64,000 bases of DNA from the NCBI RefSeq assembly GCF_001953955.1, contig NZ_CP019300.1, positions 310,001 to 374,000 on the forward strand, read 5' to 3'. The stretch is from Prevotella intermedia ATCC 25611 = DSM 20706 (GTDB taxonomy: Bacteria > Bacteroidota > Bacteroidia > Bacteroidales > Bacteroidaceae). Below, piece after piece: positions 53,509 through 61,352 of this stretch (the first letter of the stretch is position 1; each line of letters opens with the position of its first letter). The notes under the pieces were generated by a model. That model was given only the letters and a program-made list of their open reading frames with translations, had not been told where the DNA came from and ran no database searches. Made by a program: the position numbers and the translations under genes.

Positions 53509-54132
53509 ATGGAGAACTTGGAAGCAATAAAGGTTTCGGGGGAGAGAGTGTCTTCTGAACATCTGAATGCAAATAAAGTTTACTTCGCAACAGAAGTTTT
53601 AAACGATAGTAACGTAATGCCAATTTACAACAAATTGTGCATGGTACTTGACATATACGATGTTAAGCACGAAATCGTTGAAGACCCTACAACGCATACT
53701 TGTAAGGTTTTGAAACCTTCTTGGCTTGCCAATAACGGAAAGATGGCAGACCACGTGGAATGTCTTGTGCGCTACATTGGCAACAAACGCGTGCTGATGA
53801 CCAACTGTGCAGAGTACAATGCAGAAGTGGCAGCAACCTTGAAAGAGAAGTTAGAAGCCGACGGCTACGAGGTTGTGGAACTCAGCTATTCGTCTTGCGC
53901 AGGTGTCCGCGATGCCAAAGATATGAGCTGGGCATACATCAACTACATTCAAACATCGAAAGTAGTAATCGTACCTATGCAGCGTGCAAAGGAAGACAAG
54001 GAAGCTTTGCGCCAAATAAAGGCTTGCTTCCCCGACTTGGCAGTAGTGGGCGTCTATGCAAAGCCCTTCTTCAGCGACGAGGGCGAGTTTATCTGTTACA
54101 GTAAGAGCATTAAAGAAAACGCAATATCGTAA
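53509..54132 (+). CDS. Short agmatine-deiminase-like (pentein-fold) protein
   Basis: A 207-residue protein that aligns by eye to the C-terminal half of agmatine deiminase/PAD_porph enzymes: NGKMADHVECLVRYIG for the usual GHxD segment, SWAYINYIQTSKVVIVPM for SYxNFYxxNxxVxxP, FPDLAVVGVYA, and GEFICYSKS where the catalytic-Cys GGIHCIT lies. His82 and Cys196 are thus kept, but the N-terminal 150 or so residues and the Gly-rich loop are missing. It could be a degenerate enzyme or a single-domain hydrolase. The gene has its own promoter and terminator. Confidence 0.6.
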   Translation: MENLEAIKVSGERVSSEHLNANKVYFATEVLNDSNVMPIYNKLCMVLDIYDVKHEIVEDPTTHTCKVLKPSWLANNGKMADHVECLVRYIGNKRVLMTNCAEYNAEVAATLKEKLEADGYEVVELSYSSCAGVRDAKDMSWAYINYIQTSKVVIVPMQRAKEDKEALRQIKACFPDLAVVGVYAKPFFSDEGEFICYSKSIKENAIS

Positions 54133-54165
54133 CATCAATTGAACGTTAAAACAAAGAAATAAAAG

Positions 54166-54203
54166 AGGCTGTGTCGCAATATCGCAACACAGCCTTAATT
54201 GTT
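54166..54203 (+). terminator. Terminator after the pentein-like gene
   Basis: The stem AGGCTGTGT (54166-54174) pairs with ACACAGCCT (54187-54195), followed by TAATTGTTT, 33 nt after the stop. Confidence 0.7.
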
Positions 54204-54490
54204 TATCCCCCCTCAAGTATCATAAAGAAACAAGAGAGATAACACTTCGGCAAAGGTTTATTAGGCGAATAGTTTTCTCTTTCTTGCTAAAGGTGAATAT
54301 TTTGTTATCATTGCTCTTTGTTTTGTTTATTATTGGCAGTAGCAAGTCATTCGGAGATAGTGATATAACGAAACCCTTGCTGAAGAGAAAGAGCCTTTTA
54401 CGAGCAATCTTACTTTTAAGTAAAGATGAATTCGATATAAGAAATTACATTAACATAGTCTAATTGTCTCAAAAAAGTTACCTGAAGGGC
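54204..54490. other. Gene-free stretch before the att site
   Basis: AT-rich, with no convincing frame. A 14-nt match to the IS982 terminal repeat (TTCGATATAAGAAA at 54431-54444) is the only signal noted. Confidence 0.4.
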
Positions 54491-54543
54491 ACTATAAAAG
54501 GAAAAGAGTTGCATAGATTTTGCAACTCTTTTCCTTTTATAGT
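54491..54543 (-). terminator. Perfect 23-bp hairpin beside the tRNA fragment
   Basis: The arms 54491-54513 and 54521-54543 are perfect complements (23 bp, loop TAGATTT). On the minus strand it directly follows the 3' end of the tRNA-Met remnant and carries T-rich tracts, so it was probably the tRNA's terminator before the element inserted. Confidence 0.7.
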
Positions 54544-54585
54544 GGACCAGCTAGGGCTTGAACCAGGGACCTCCAGATTATGAGT
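54543..54585 (-). other. 3' half of tRNA-Met(CAT): attachment site of the integrated element
   Basis: Read on the minus strand this is the tRNA from the anticodon loop CTCATAA onward: 3' anticodon stem TCTGG, variable loop AGGTC, T-arm with TTCAAGC loop, acceptor strand CTGGTCC and discriminator A. The 5' half is absent; unrelated sequence starts next to the loop. The T-stem strands CCTGG and CCTAG have two mismatches (the paired form would be CTAGG), so the fragment is no longer under tRNA selection. Confidence 0.8.
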
Positions 54586-54624
54586 AAGACAGATTGATGT
54601 TTTGTGATTTTTAATATAAACTTT

Positions 54625-54655
54625 ATTGCTGATTAGCAAATAGTTACTATCTTTG
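54625..54655 (+). promoter_or_regulatory. Promoter of the integrase gene
   Basis: A -33-like ATTG at 54625-54628, a 19-nt spacer, and -7 TATCTTTG at 54648-54655. The transcript would carry a leader of about 170 nt containing the TGTTTTCCC repeats if translation starts at 54833. Confidence 0.6.
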
Positions 54656-54699
54656 TGCCAGTTTATGATACTCTGTAAAACCCCGTATCAAAACGTCTC

Positions 54700-54785
54700 T
54701 GTTTTCCCTTTGTTTTCCCGATAATCATCGGAAAATATGGGATTTTGGAAGAAAATGAGGGTACTTGTTTTCCCATTGTTTTCCC
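54700..54785. repeat. Four TGTTTTCCC direct repeats in two helically phased pairs
   Basis: Identical 9-mers start at 54700, 54711, 54766 and 54777. Each pair is 11 bp apart (one helical turn) and the pairs are 66 bp apart. They lie between the tRNA fragment and the integrase coding region, where arm-type recombinase or directionality-factor sites are expected. An ATCATCGG-centred palindrome (TTTTCCCGATAATCATCGGA at 54713-54732) overlaps the second repeat. Confidence 0.65.
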
Positions 54786-54832
54786 AAAATAGAGAAAAAT
54801 GTGAAGTTGAAACCTCCAGACTATTGGCAGAA

Positions 54833-56296
54833 ATGGCAAAGAAATTAGAAACAACTTATAAGAGCGCAAGATTCGGAATTTGCACCTATGCGCTCATCCT
54901 TGACAAGCGTCATCCGAAGAAAGACAGAAACACGTTTCCTGTCGCAATGCGCTACACCATAGACAGAAAGTCATGGTACAACTTTGTGGCTGGCGAGTTT
55001 ACGAAAGAGGATTTTTCAAAGATATGTACGCTCAGTGCCAAGGCGGTTCGTTCAGAACTCTATGACAAGAAGGTGGAATTTGATGCCATCTTTGAGAGGC
55101 AAGTAGAGCTTATTGAGCGTCTGGGAAATAGTCTGACGCTCGATAGAATTAAGACTGCCATAACGGGTGTAGACACATCCAAGGAAGCTTCCTTCTTTAG
55201 CGTATGGCAGGATAGGATTAATTTCTTTAGGACCAACAACAATGGGGAGCAATACACCACTGCTGAGTCATACGAGTGTGCCATGAAGTCATTTCAAAAG
55301 ATTCTCTGGGACAGGCCAATTACAGGCTTTAAGGTAGGGAAGGAGGATATTGAATACTGGAGCAACGGAATGCAGAATGGTGTATTGAACGAGAAAGGTG
55401 AGATGATCGGTCAAATAAGAGAGGCAACAAGAGGTCTTTATCTCCGAAACTGTCGTGCCGTCTGGAATGAATGCGTATCGCTGGGCTATCTTACTAATCA
55501 AGAATATCCATTTTCTAATGTCAAGAAAAAGAAGCTCGTAGCGATACCTGTCGGCGACACAAGGAAGAACCACTACCTAAATGTCCAGCAGATGACAGAA
55601 CTGTATCGGGTGTTTATAGATAAACGCTATCCTGACACATGGAAGAAAGGTTATGTTGAAAATGCCCATTATTCATTGGGATTGTTCCTTGCCCAATACC
55701 TGTGTAACGGTTTCAATATGGCCGATGCAGCCGAACTTAAGTATTCGAAATTCTATTTCGACTCGGGCAGGAAAGCATTCAAGTTCAAACGGGTGAAGAC
55801 CAGAAATCGCACAGAAGGGGGCGGTGAAATAATAATCCCCATCATAGAACCATTACAGAAAATTCTTGATGAGATTGCCGCAGAACCAGTTCTAAATGGC
55901 TTCGTATTCCCTGACATTCTTCAGGGTGCTACGCATAAGGCTATTAAGCGCAAACGAATCTCTCAGGAGAACTCAAATGTGCAAGACCGCGTCATCAAAA
56001 TCTCTCAGGATGTATTAAATTGGGAGGTTCGCCCATCGGGAACATGGTGCAGGCATTCTTACGGAACAAATCTAACCCATGCCCAAGTAGAGGACAGGTA
56101 TATTTCACAGAGTATGGGACATTCGACAGACAAGACCATTACAGAAAGATACATTGCTCAATATCCGTTGGAAACAATGTTCGAGTTTAATAGCAAATTG
56201 TTGGATATGGAGCCAAAAGTAACAGTGGAGGACATCAAGAACATGACGGAGGAGCAGAAAACAGAGATGCTTCTTAAACTCTTGGAAAAGAAGTAG
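54833..56296 (+). CDS. int: Tyrosine recombinase / integrase
   Basis: A 487-residue integrase of the large Bacteroidetes type: an N-terminal arm-binding segment, a core-binding helical domain, and a catalytic domain with RHSYGTN (Arg407, His408), MGHSTDKT (His430) and the nucleophile Tyr440 in TERYI. The position of the first catalytic Arg is Asn292 in YLCNGFNMADAAEL. IntDOT of CTnDOT also lacks this Arg. The frame is open from 54737, but the ATG at 54833 (MAKKLETTYKSARFG) fits the family better and leaves the TGTTTTCCC repeats non-coding. Confidence 0.9.
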   Translation: MAKKLETTYKSARFGICTYALILDKRHPKKDRNTFPVAMRYTIDRKSWYNFVAGEFTKEDFSKICTLSAKAVRSELYDKKVEFDAIFERQVELIERLGNSLTLDRIKTAITGVDTSKEASFFSVWQDRINFFRTNNNGEQYTTAESYECAMKSFQKILWDRPITGFKVGKEDIEYWSNGMQNGVLNEKGEMIGQIREATRGLYLRNCRAVWNECVSLGYLTNQEYPFSNVKKKKLVAIPVGDTRKNHYLNVQQMTELYRVFIDKRYPDTWKKGYVENAHYSLGLFLAQYLCNGFNMADAAELKYSKFYFDSGRKAFKFKRVKTRNRTEGGGEIIIPIIEPLQKILDEIAAEPVLNGFVFPDILQGATHKAIKRKRISQENSNVQDRVIKISQDVLNWEVRPSGTWCRHSYGTNLTHAQVEDRYISQSMGHSTDKTITERYIAQYPLETMFEFNSKLLDMEPKVTVEDIKNMTEEQKTEMLLKLLEKK

Positions 56297-56874
56297 AACA
56301 TAGCAAAGGAGAACGGATATGAGACCTTTTGAGGATTCCCAGAAGAATGCCATGAGAGAAGCCATGGAACGTGTGTTTTCGTGGAAGCAGGAGCATACAG
56401 AAGAATACTCGCGCTTCTCCCCGGATATGATGAAGGTGGAGCGCAACGACTTCAGTTGTCTTGAACGTATTTTCAAGATGGCTGTTGGCTTTGTGCCAGC
56501 CTCCGTGCTTATCGAATGCCAGAAGTTGTTCGCTTCCAATTCGGAAGTTGTCTTGTCTGCCGACGAAAAAGCAGCTGCCGCCACTCGTGTTGTCGATGAA
56601 CTGATGAAGCTGAAAGGCTATTTGCGCTTCGGGGTATATACGGAAACCATAGGTAAAAAGAGTGATGCCAACCTTGCGCAAACTACAGAGCGAGGAGAGC
56701 AGTTCTTGATTAGGGAATTCAGTCTAGCAGACGAAGACCAGAGCGAGAAAGACGACGAGCATATTTACATCCCCTTCGTGACCGCTCAGGAGTTTTGGGA
56801 TTCATTGCCTTCCTTTATTCAGATGGCGGTATTCACTCTAGGCAAAGGACATTCTGCCGATGAAATGGCTACTC

Positions 56875-56881
56875 TATCAAA
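56875..56881. repeat. Target-site duplication, left copy
   Basis: TATCAAA, identical to 57907-57913 and directly abutting the left inverted repeat of the IS. Confidence 0.9.
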
Positions 56882-57906
56882 ACGTGAGTTCGATATAAGA
56901 AAGTTGTTTTAAAAGTTGTAGGAGTGGAATATTTTTTGTACCTTTATACTTGTAAACCAAAGAGTTACAAACAAATACCCACTCCTATGACTGATACAAA
57001 TTTAATAGAAATATTCTGTATATTCGACGATTTTTGCAAGTATTTTACTCCAGAGTTGAAAAAACATACGCTTCAGGTACCCGGCAAGCGGCACCGTAAC
57101 CGTGTTTCCCGTATGTCAGACAGTGAAATCATGACCATTCTGGTCCTGTTCCACACTCACCGCTTCCGAGACCTCAAGTCCTTCTACTTAGGCTATATCT
57201 GCCAGCATATGCGTGGAGACTTCCCACATCGGATTTCCTACAACCGCTTCGTCGAGCGACAAGCACAGGTCGCACTGCACCTGTTGCTGTTTCTCCAGAC
57301 ATGTGCACTGGGCAAGTGTTCAGGCATATCCATCATTGATTCCACACCACTGGCTTCCTGCCACATCAAGCGTGAGCGGCAGCACAGGACCATGAGGGGC
57401 TGGGCGGCAAAGGGAAAGTGCACCATGGGCTGGTTCTACGGCTTCAAGCTACATCTTGTCATCAATGACAAGGGAGAGATTATCCAGTGGAAGCTCACGC
57501 CAGGAAACGTAGATGACAGGGAGCCACTGAAGGACAAACGCTTCACCGAGAGGTTGTTTGGGAAACTCTTCGCAGACAGGGGGTATATCAGTCAGAACCT
57601 CTTTGAGATGCTCTTTGTGGACAATATACATTTAGTGACAAAGATAAAGAAGAACATGAAGAACTCCCTGATGAGCCTGTATGATAAGTTGTTGCTCAGA
57701 AAGCGTTCTGTGATAGAGACGGTGAACGATGAACTGAAGAATGTATGTCAGATAGAACACACCAGACATCGCTCTTTTGATAACTTTGCAACAAATCTGA
57801 TAGCAGGACTCATTGCATACAATCTGTTGCCAAAGAAGCCAGAAATGAACATAGAAATAATTGATAAAAGCAGAATAATTGCATAGAGCTTATATCGAAC
57901 TCACGT
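56882..57906 (+). mobile_element. IS982-family insertion sequence, complete
   Basis: 1025 bp with perfect 18-bp terminal inverted repeats (ACGTGAGTTCGATATAAG at 56882-56899; complement at 57889-57906) and 7-bp flanking duplications. It contains one intact transposase gene. The intact ends and exact duplication indicate a recent insertion. Confidence 0.93.
56987..57886 (+). CDS. IS982 family transposase
   Basis: A 299-residue DDE transposase. The catalytic residues are visible in GISIIDSTPL (Asp), FADRGYIS (Asp) and SVIETVNDELKN (Glu), with the C-terminal IEHTRHRS motif and GWFYGFKLHLVINDKGE typical of IS982. It is full length, so the element may be active. A 5' in-frame ATG at 56924 is possible, but MTDTNLIEIF matches the family N-terminus better. 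Confidence 0.93.
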   Translation: MTDTNLIEIFCIFDDFCKYFTPELKKHTLQVPGKRHRNRVSRMSDSEIMTILVLFHTHRFRDLKSFYLGYICQHMRGDFPHRISYNRFVERQAQVALHLLLFLQTCALGKCSGISIIDSTPLASCHIKRERQHRTMRGWAAKGKCTMGWFYGFKLHLVINDKGEIIQWKLTPGNVDDREPLKDKRFTERLFGKLFADRGYISQNLFEMLFVDNIHLVTKIKKNMKNSLMSLYDKLLLRKRSVIETVNDELKNVCQIEHTRHRSFDNFATNLIAGLIAYNLLPKKPEMNIEIIDKSRIIA

Positions 57907-57913
57907 TATCAAA
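57907..57913. repeat. Target-site duplication, right copy
   Basis: TATCAAA directly after the right inverted repeat; identical to 56875-56881. Confidence 0.9.
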
Positions 57914-58738
57914 GAGAATCATGCTCTCTGCCATCCAAGCGTTGCCAGAGATGTTCATCAAAGTTCGCAATCAGATAATGGCAGGTAGCAATTCCTTATT
58001 GATGTGTACGTTGTACTATGTCTGCTATGACCACGGACTGCCCAAAAGTGCGATGGCACTTAGCAAGGTTAGCCTTGGCACCAAACAGACTTCGTATATT
58101 CGTGAAAGCGTCAAAGCCATCGTTGAAAGCCTTGTTGAGACCAGTATCACGAAGGGACTCGACAAGAAAACAGAGTGGACCAAGCAGTCCAAGGGTGTTG
58201 AAGATTCAGAGTTGCGCCAAGCGATAAAGACCACCCTTGCCAATACGCAAGGCAAGCATGGCCGCAGAACCATCCTGCAAGAAGAACGGAGCCTTGATGA
58301 CATTCTCATTGCAGATGACGAGCAAGCTTTGAAGGAAGCGATAATGACTGCACTCAATGATATGGAACACGAATATGAGACAGCCTACATCAAGGCGGCA
58401 CTCATCCGATCCAATCATCTTAGTTCTGACATATCCTTTGCGGTATTCCTACGTGCCATTTGTTCTTTCGCTGACAAGGAATACAAATACGACCCAGCCC
58501 AGAGGGTTGATTCCTTCATTATGTATGAGAAGAAGAATTTTGAGGCTTCCAAGAGTTCAAAGTGGCAACGTGGAAGAAGGATTGTATCGTATTTGACAGA
58601 AGTGTTTAGGGCAATGCCAAATACAATAGACAAACCCTAGCAAAAGTATAGGTTATGGGAAATAATGATTCGTGATAAAAAAGTGCAAAAAGATTATAAA
58701 AAACTAAAGGTTATTAATTTCGTTTTATAGAAAATACC

Positions 58739-58746
58739 TAACTTTG
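58739..58746 (+). promoter_or_regulatory. -7 box of the DUF4143 ATPase gene
   Basis: TAACTTTG matches TAnnTTTG, 48 nt upstream of the ATG at 58795. Confidence 0.5.
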
Positions 58747-58794
58747 TAAACCAAACTTTATAAGAATATATACTTCTTATTAAATGTAATTTAT

Positions 58795-60048
58795 ATGAGT
58801 ATTAGTAAAGATGTCATCAAACAGTGCCTGATTAGTAAGCAGCGCGAAGTGGATGAGGCGGTACTTGTGAACCGTCCTACAGACTTTGAAGAGAATGGCA
58901 ATTATGTGATAGTTGGCGTGAGGCATGCGGGTAAGTCGTATCTGCTGTATCAGCGCGTGCGTCAGCTGCAGGAGGAAGGAAAGGGATGGGACGAGATTCT
59001 GTTTGTGGACTTTGAGGATGAGCGTCTGGCGGAATTCCAGACGGAAGACTTTAACAGTCTGCTGGAAGCCCATCTGGAACTGTATGGTAAGAAGCCGGTG
59101 GTGTTTTTGGACGAGGTGCAGAACATTCCGCATTGGGATAAGTTCGTGCGTAGGTTGACTGATGCGAAATACAGGGTGTATGTGACAGGTAGCAATGCGA
59201 AGATGCTGAGCAAGGAGGTGGCGACTACGTTGGGCGGACGGTTCTTTATCTACGATGCGTACCCATATTCATTCAAAGAGTATCTGGCAGCGCAGCAGGT
59301 GGAACTGAGGGAGCATTGGGAGTATGACACGATTCAGAGAAGTGAGGTGAAGCGGCATCTGAATGAGTATTTCTATTACGGCGGTCTGCCAGAGATCCTG
59401 TCGTTTCAGAACAAGCGGGCTATGCTTTCAAGCTTGTACCAGAAGATCTACCTAGGTGACATCTGCGCCCGAAATAACATTAAAAACGACAGAGTGCTGA
59501 ACATCTTGATCAAGAAAATGGCAGAAAGCGTGAAGCAACCACTGTCGTATAACAGGCTGAAGAACGTGATAGTGGCAACGGGGTCGCCCATCAGTGTGCC
59601 TACTACGATAGACTATGCGGATTATGCCGCTGATAGTTGGCTAATATTGCCCATGGAGAATGAGATTGGGAAGCTGACGGAGAAGGAGACACAGAAGAAA
59701 TACTACTTCGTTGATAACGGTTTACTGAACCTGTTCCTGATGAACTCAGAGACATCGCTACTGGAGAACATGGTGGCGGTGGAGCTATTCAGACGATACG
59801 GCAAGGAGAATGTGTATTATCTGAATGCTGACAAGGAGATAGACTTCATAGTACCTGACGAGAAGCTAGCCATACAGGTGTCCTACAGCATCAAGGATGA
59901 GACCACTTACAACAGGGAGGTGCCACCACTGGTCAAGTATGCCAAAGCGCACGAGGACTGGAAGTGCCTGCTGATTACTTACGATGAGGAGGGCACGGAA
60001 AAGGAAATACCCGTGGTACCGGTGTGGAAGTGGCTGATGAAGGTGTGA
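58795..60048 (+). CDS. AAA_14/DUF4143 ATPase
   Basis: A 417-residue protein with an N-terminal AAA_14 ATPase and a C-terminal DUF4143 nuclease-like domain. Walker A is GVRHAGKS (41-48) and Walker B VVFLDEVQ (102-109). TGSNAKMLSKEVATTLGGR is the sensor segment. The end has the EVDFI-like KEIDFIVPDEKLAIQV motif. These proteins are common in anaerobe genomes and mobile regions; their role is unclear. It has its own promoter and lies between the split gene and the MBL operon. Confidence 0.9.
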   Translation: MSISKDVIKQCLISKQREVDEAVLVNRPTDFEENGNYVIVGVRHAGKSYLLYQRVRQLQEEGKGWDEILFVDFEDERLAEFQTEDFNSLLEAHLELYGKKPVVFLDEVQNIPHWDKFVRRLTDAKYRVYVTGSNAKMLSKEVATTLGGRFFIYDAYPYSFKEYLAAQQVELREHWEYDTIQRSEVKRHLNEYFYYGGLPEILSFQNKRAMLSSLYQKIYLGDICARNNIKNDRVLNILIKKMAESVKQPLSYNRLKNVIVATGSPISVPTTIDYADYAADSWLILPMENEIGKLTEKETQKKYYFVDNGLLNLFLMNSETSLLENMVAVELFRRYGKENVYYLNADKEIDFIVPDEKLAIQVSYSIKDETTYNREVPPLVKYAKAHEDWKCLLITYDEEGTEKEIPVVPVWKWLMKV

Positions 60049-60146
60049 TGAATAAGTGGAGGATGAAGGAAGATAAGCAGGATATGTTTCAGAAACTATT
60101 GGAGCTAATGGAATAATGCAGGCATGTAAATCAGTATGTATAGGCT

Positions 60147-61352
60147 ATGAGAGCAATAATAAAAACATTTGAATCAGGAGCAGGCGACTGTATCTTTCTC
60201 GTAATGAAAGATGAGACGGATGGCAGCCGTTTTCATATTATGATGGACTGCAATGTATTGACAGATGAGATAAAAGCTTATATACGTGATGAACTTTACA
60301 AACATATAGATGTACTCATAGTTACTCATATTGACAGTGACCATGCTAATGGTATAACCAAGCTAATGCGTACCCCTGATTTTGCAGAGATGCAAATAGG
60401 GATGATTCTGTTCAATGGGTTTCAGCCGCAAACGGAACAATCTCAGCTATTGCCATCCGAAACTATAGCAAAACTAAAAGCAGTGACTGAATTATTGCCA
60501 CCGACGGTAGATGAAGCATTGCAAAAAACGAATGGAATGGATGCGGCATGTTTAATCACTGAGTTGAATAAGCATCCACGATGGAAAGTCGTATGGAGAC
60601 AAGCTCCGATATTGGCAGGGGAAACGATACCGCTTGGTAATGATGAAAAATGGGGAAGACTGAGAGTGCTGTCTCCAACACAAGATGTGATGGACAATTT
60701 GCTACACGATGTAAAATTGGAATATGCCAAAAGATTAGGTTCTGCACCTCCAAATGAGGATTTCTTGGATCAGGATAAATACTACGAATTGATGCTGCGA
60801 CTATCAGAATTACGTAAAAGGCCTTCTTTGTCAAGAAAAGTCAATGCTGCAGCCATCACTAAAGAAACGCTGATTAATAACGCAAAAACAAATGCAGAAG
60901 AAAATAGTGTTACCAATGCTAATAAAGCTTCACTCGCTTTCTGTTGGGAAGGTGGTGAAGAGCTGAAACGCATTCTTCTGATGGGAGATGCCGTATCATC
61001 ACAAGTCGTGAATGAATTAAATGATATCGATGATGACAGAATATGGTTTGAAGCTGTGAAGGTGTCACACCACGGGAGCAAGCATAATACTAGTATAGAA
61101 CTAAATGCTAAAGTTGATTCGGCTCACTACTTCTTTACAGGCGGAAAAGATAATGAGGGGCCAGATGTTGAAACTGTTGCAAAAATAGTTATGAAACCGC
61201 TGGCTGAGGGAATAGTACAACGGGAGATTCATTATAACCATGAGAAAGGAATCAACCTTTGGAAAGAACTGAATAAAGAAAATGCAATACAATTGCTTAA
61301 TAATCATCATACACAGTTGAATACAGACAATACATATGAATTTGAATATTGA
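60147..61352 (+). CDS. ComEC-like metallo-beta-lactamase-fold protein (AVAST type I A-like)
   Basis: A 401-residue soluble MBL-fold hydrolase. The metal motif is THIDSDH (His61, Asp63, Asp65, His66), as in ComEC/Rec2-type MBL domains. A later ILLMGDA and VSHHGSKHN (His308, His309) supply the remaining ligands. It has no membrane segments, unlike ComEC itself. Its stop overlaps the start of the peptidase-STAND gene by 17 nt, so the two work together. MBL proteins of this type accompany trypsin-like and STAND proteins in AVAST type I anti-phage systems; that assignment is by analogy. Confidence 0.85.
   Translation: MRAIIKTFESGAGDCIFLVMKDETDGSRFHIMMDCNVLTDEIKAYIRDELYKHIDVLIVTHIDSDHANGITKLMRTPDFAEMQIGMILFNGFQPQTEQSQLLPSETIAKLKAVTELLPPTVDEALQKTNGMDAACLITELNKHPRWKVVWRQAPILAGETIPLGNDEKWGRLRVLSPTQDVMDNLLHDVKLEYAKRLGSAPPNEDFLDQDKYYELMLRLSELRKRPSLSRKVNAAAITKETLINNAKTNAEENSVTNANKASLAFCWEGGEELKRILLMGDAVSSQVVNELNDIDDDRIWFEAVKVSHHGSKHNTSIELNAKVDSAHYFFTGGKDNEGPDVETVAKIVMKPLAEGIVQREIHYNHEKGINLWKELNKENAIQLLNNHHTQLNTDNTYEFEY

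Larger units (their letters stand above)
56319..58640 (+). pseudogene. Unknown gene split by an IS982-family insertion
   Basis: The gene starts at 56319 (22 nt after int) and reads to ...HSADEMATLSK, where the insertion sequence enters. The second part resumes with RIMLSAIQALPEMF and ends at 58640. Removing the IS (1025 bp) plus one 7-bp target copy takes out 1032 bp, a multiple of three, and gives one 429-codon frame. The product would be soluble and helical with no motif I recognise; its position right after int suggests a role in element maintenance or cargo control. With the IS in place, a 197-residue N-terminal product is possible. Confidence 0.85.

Noticed and set aside
60048..60116. 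A 22-codon frame (MNKWRMKEDKQDMF...) overlapping the DUF4143 stop
   Set aside because: Too short to support without conservation; its ATGA overlap with the stop could be chance.
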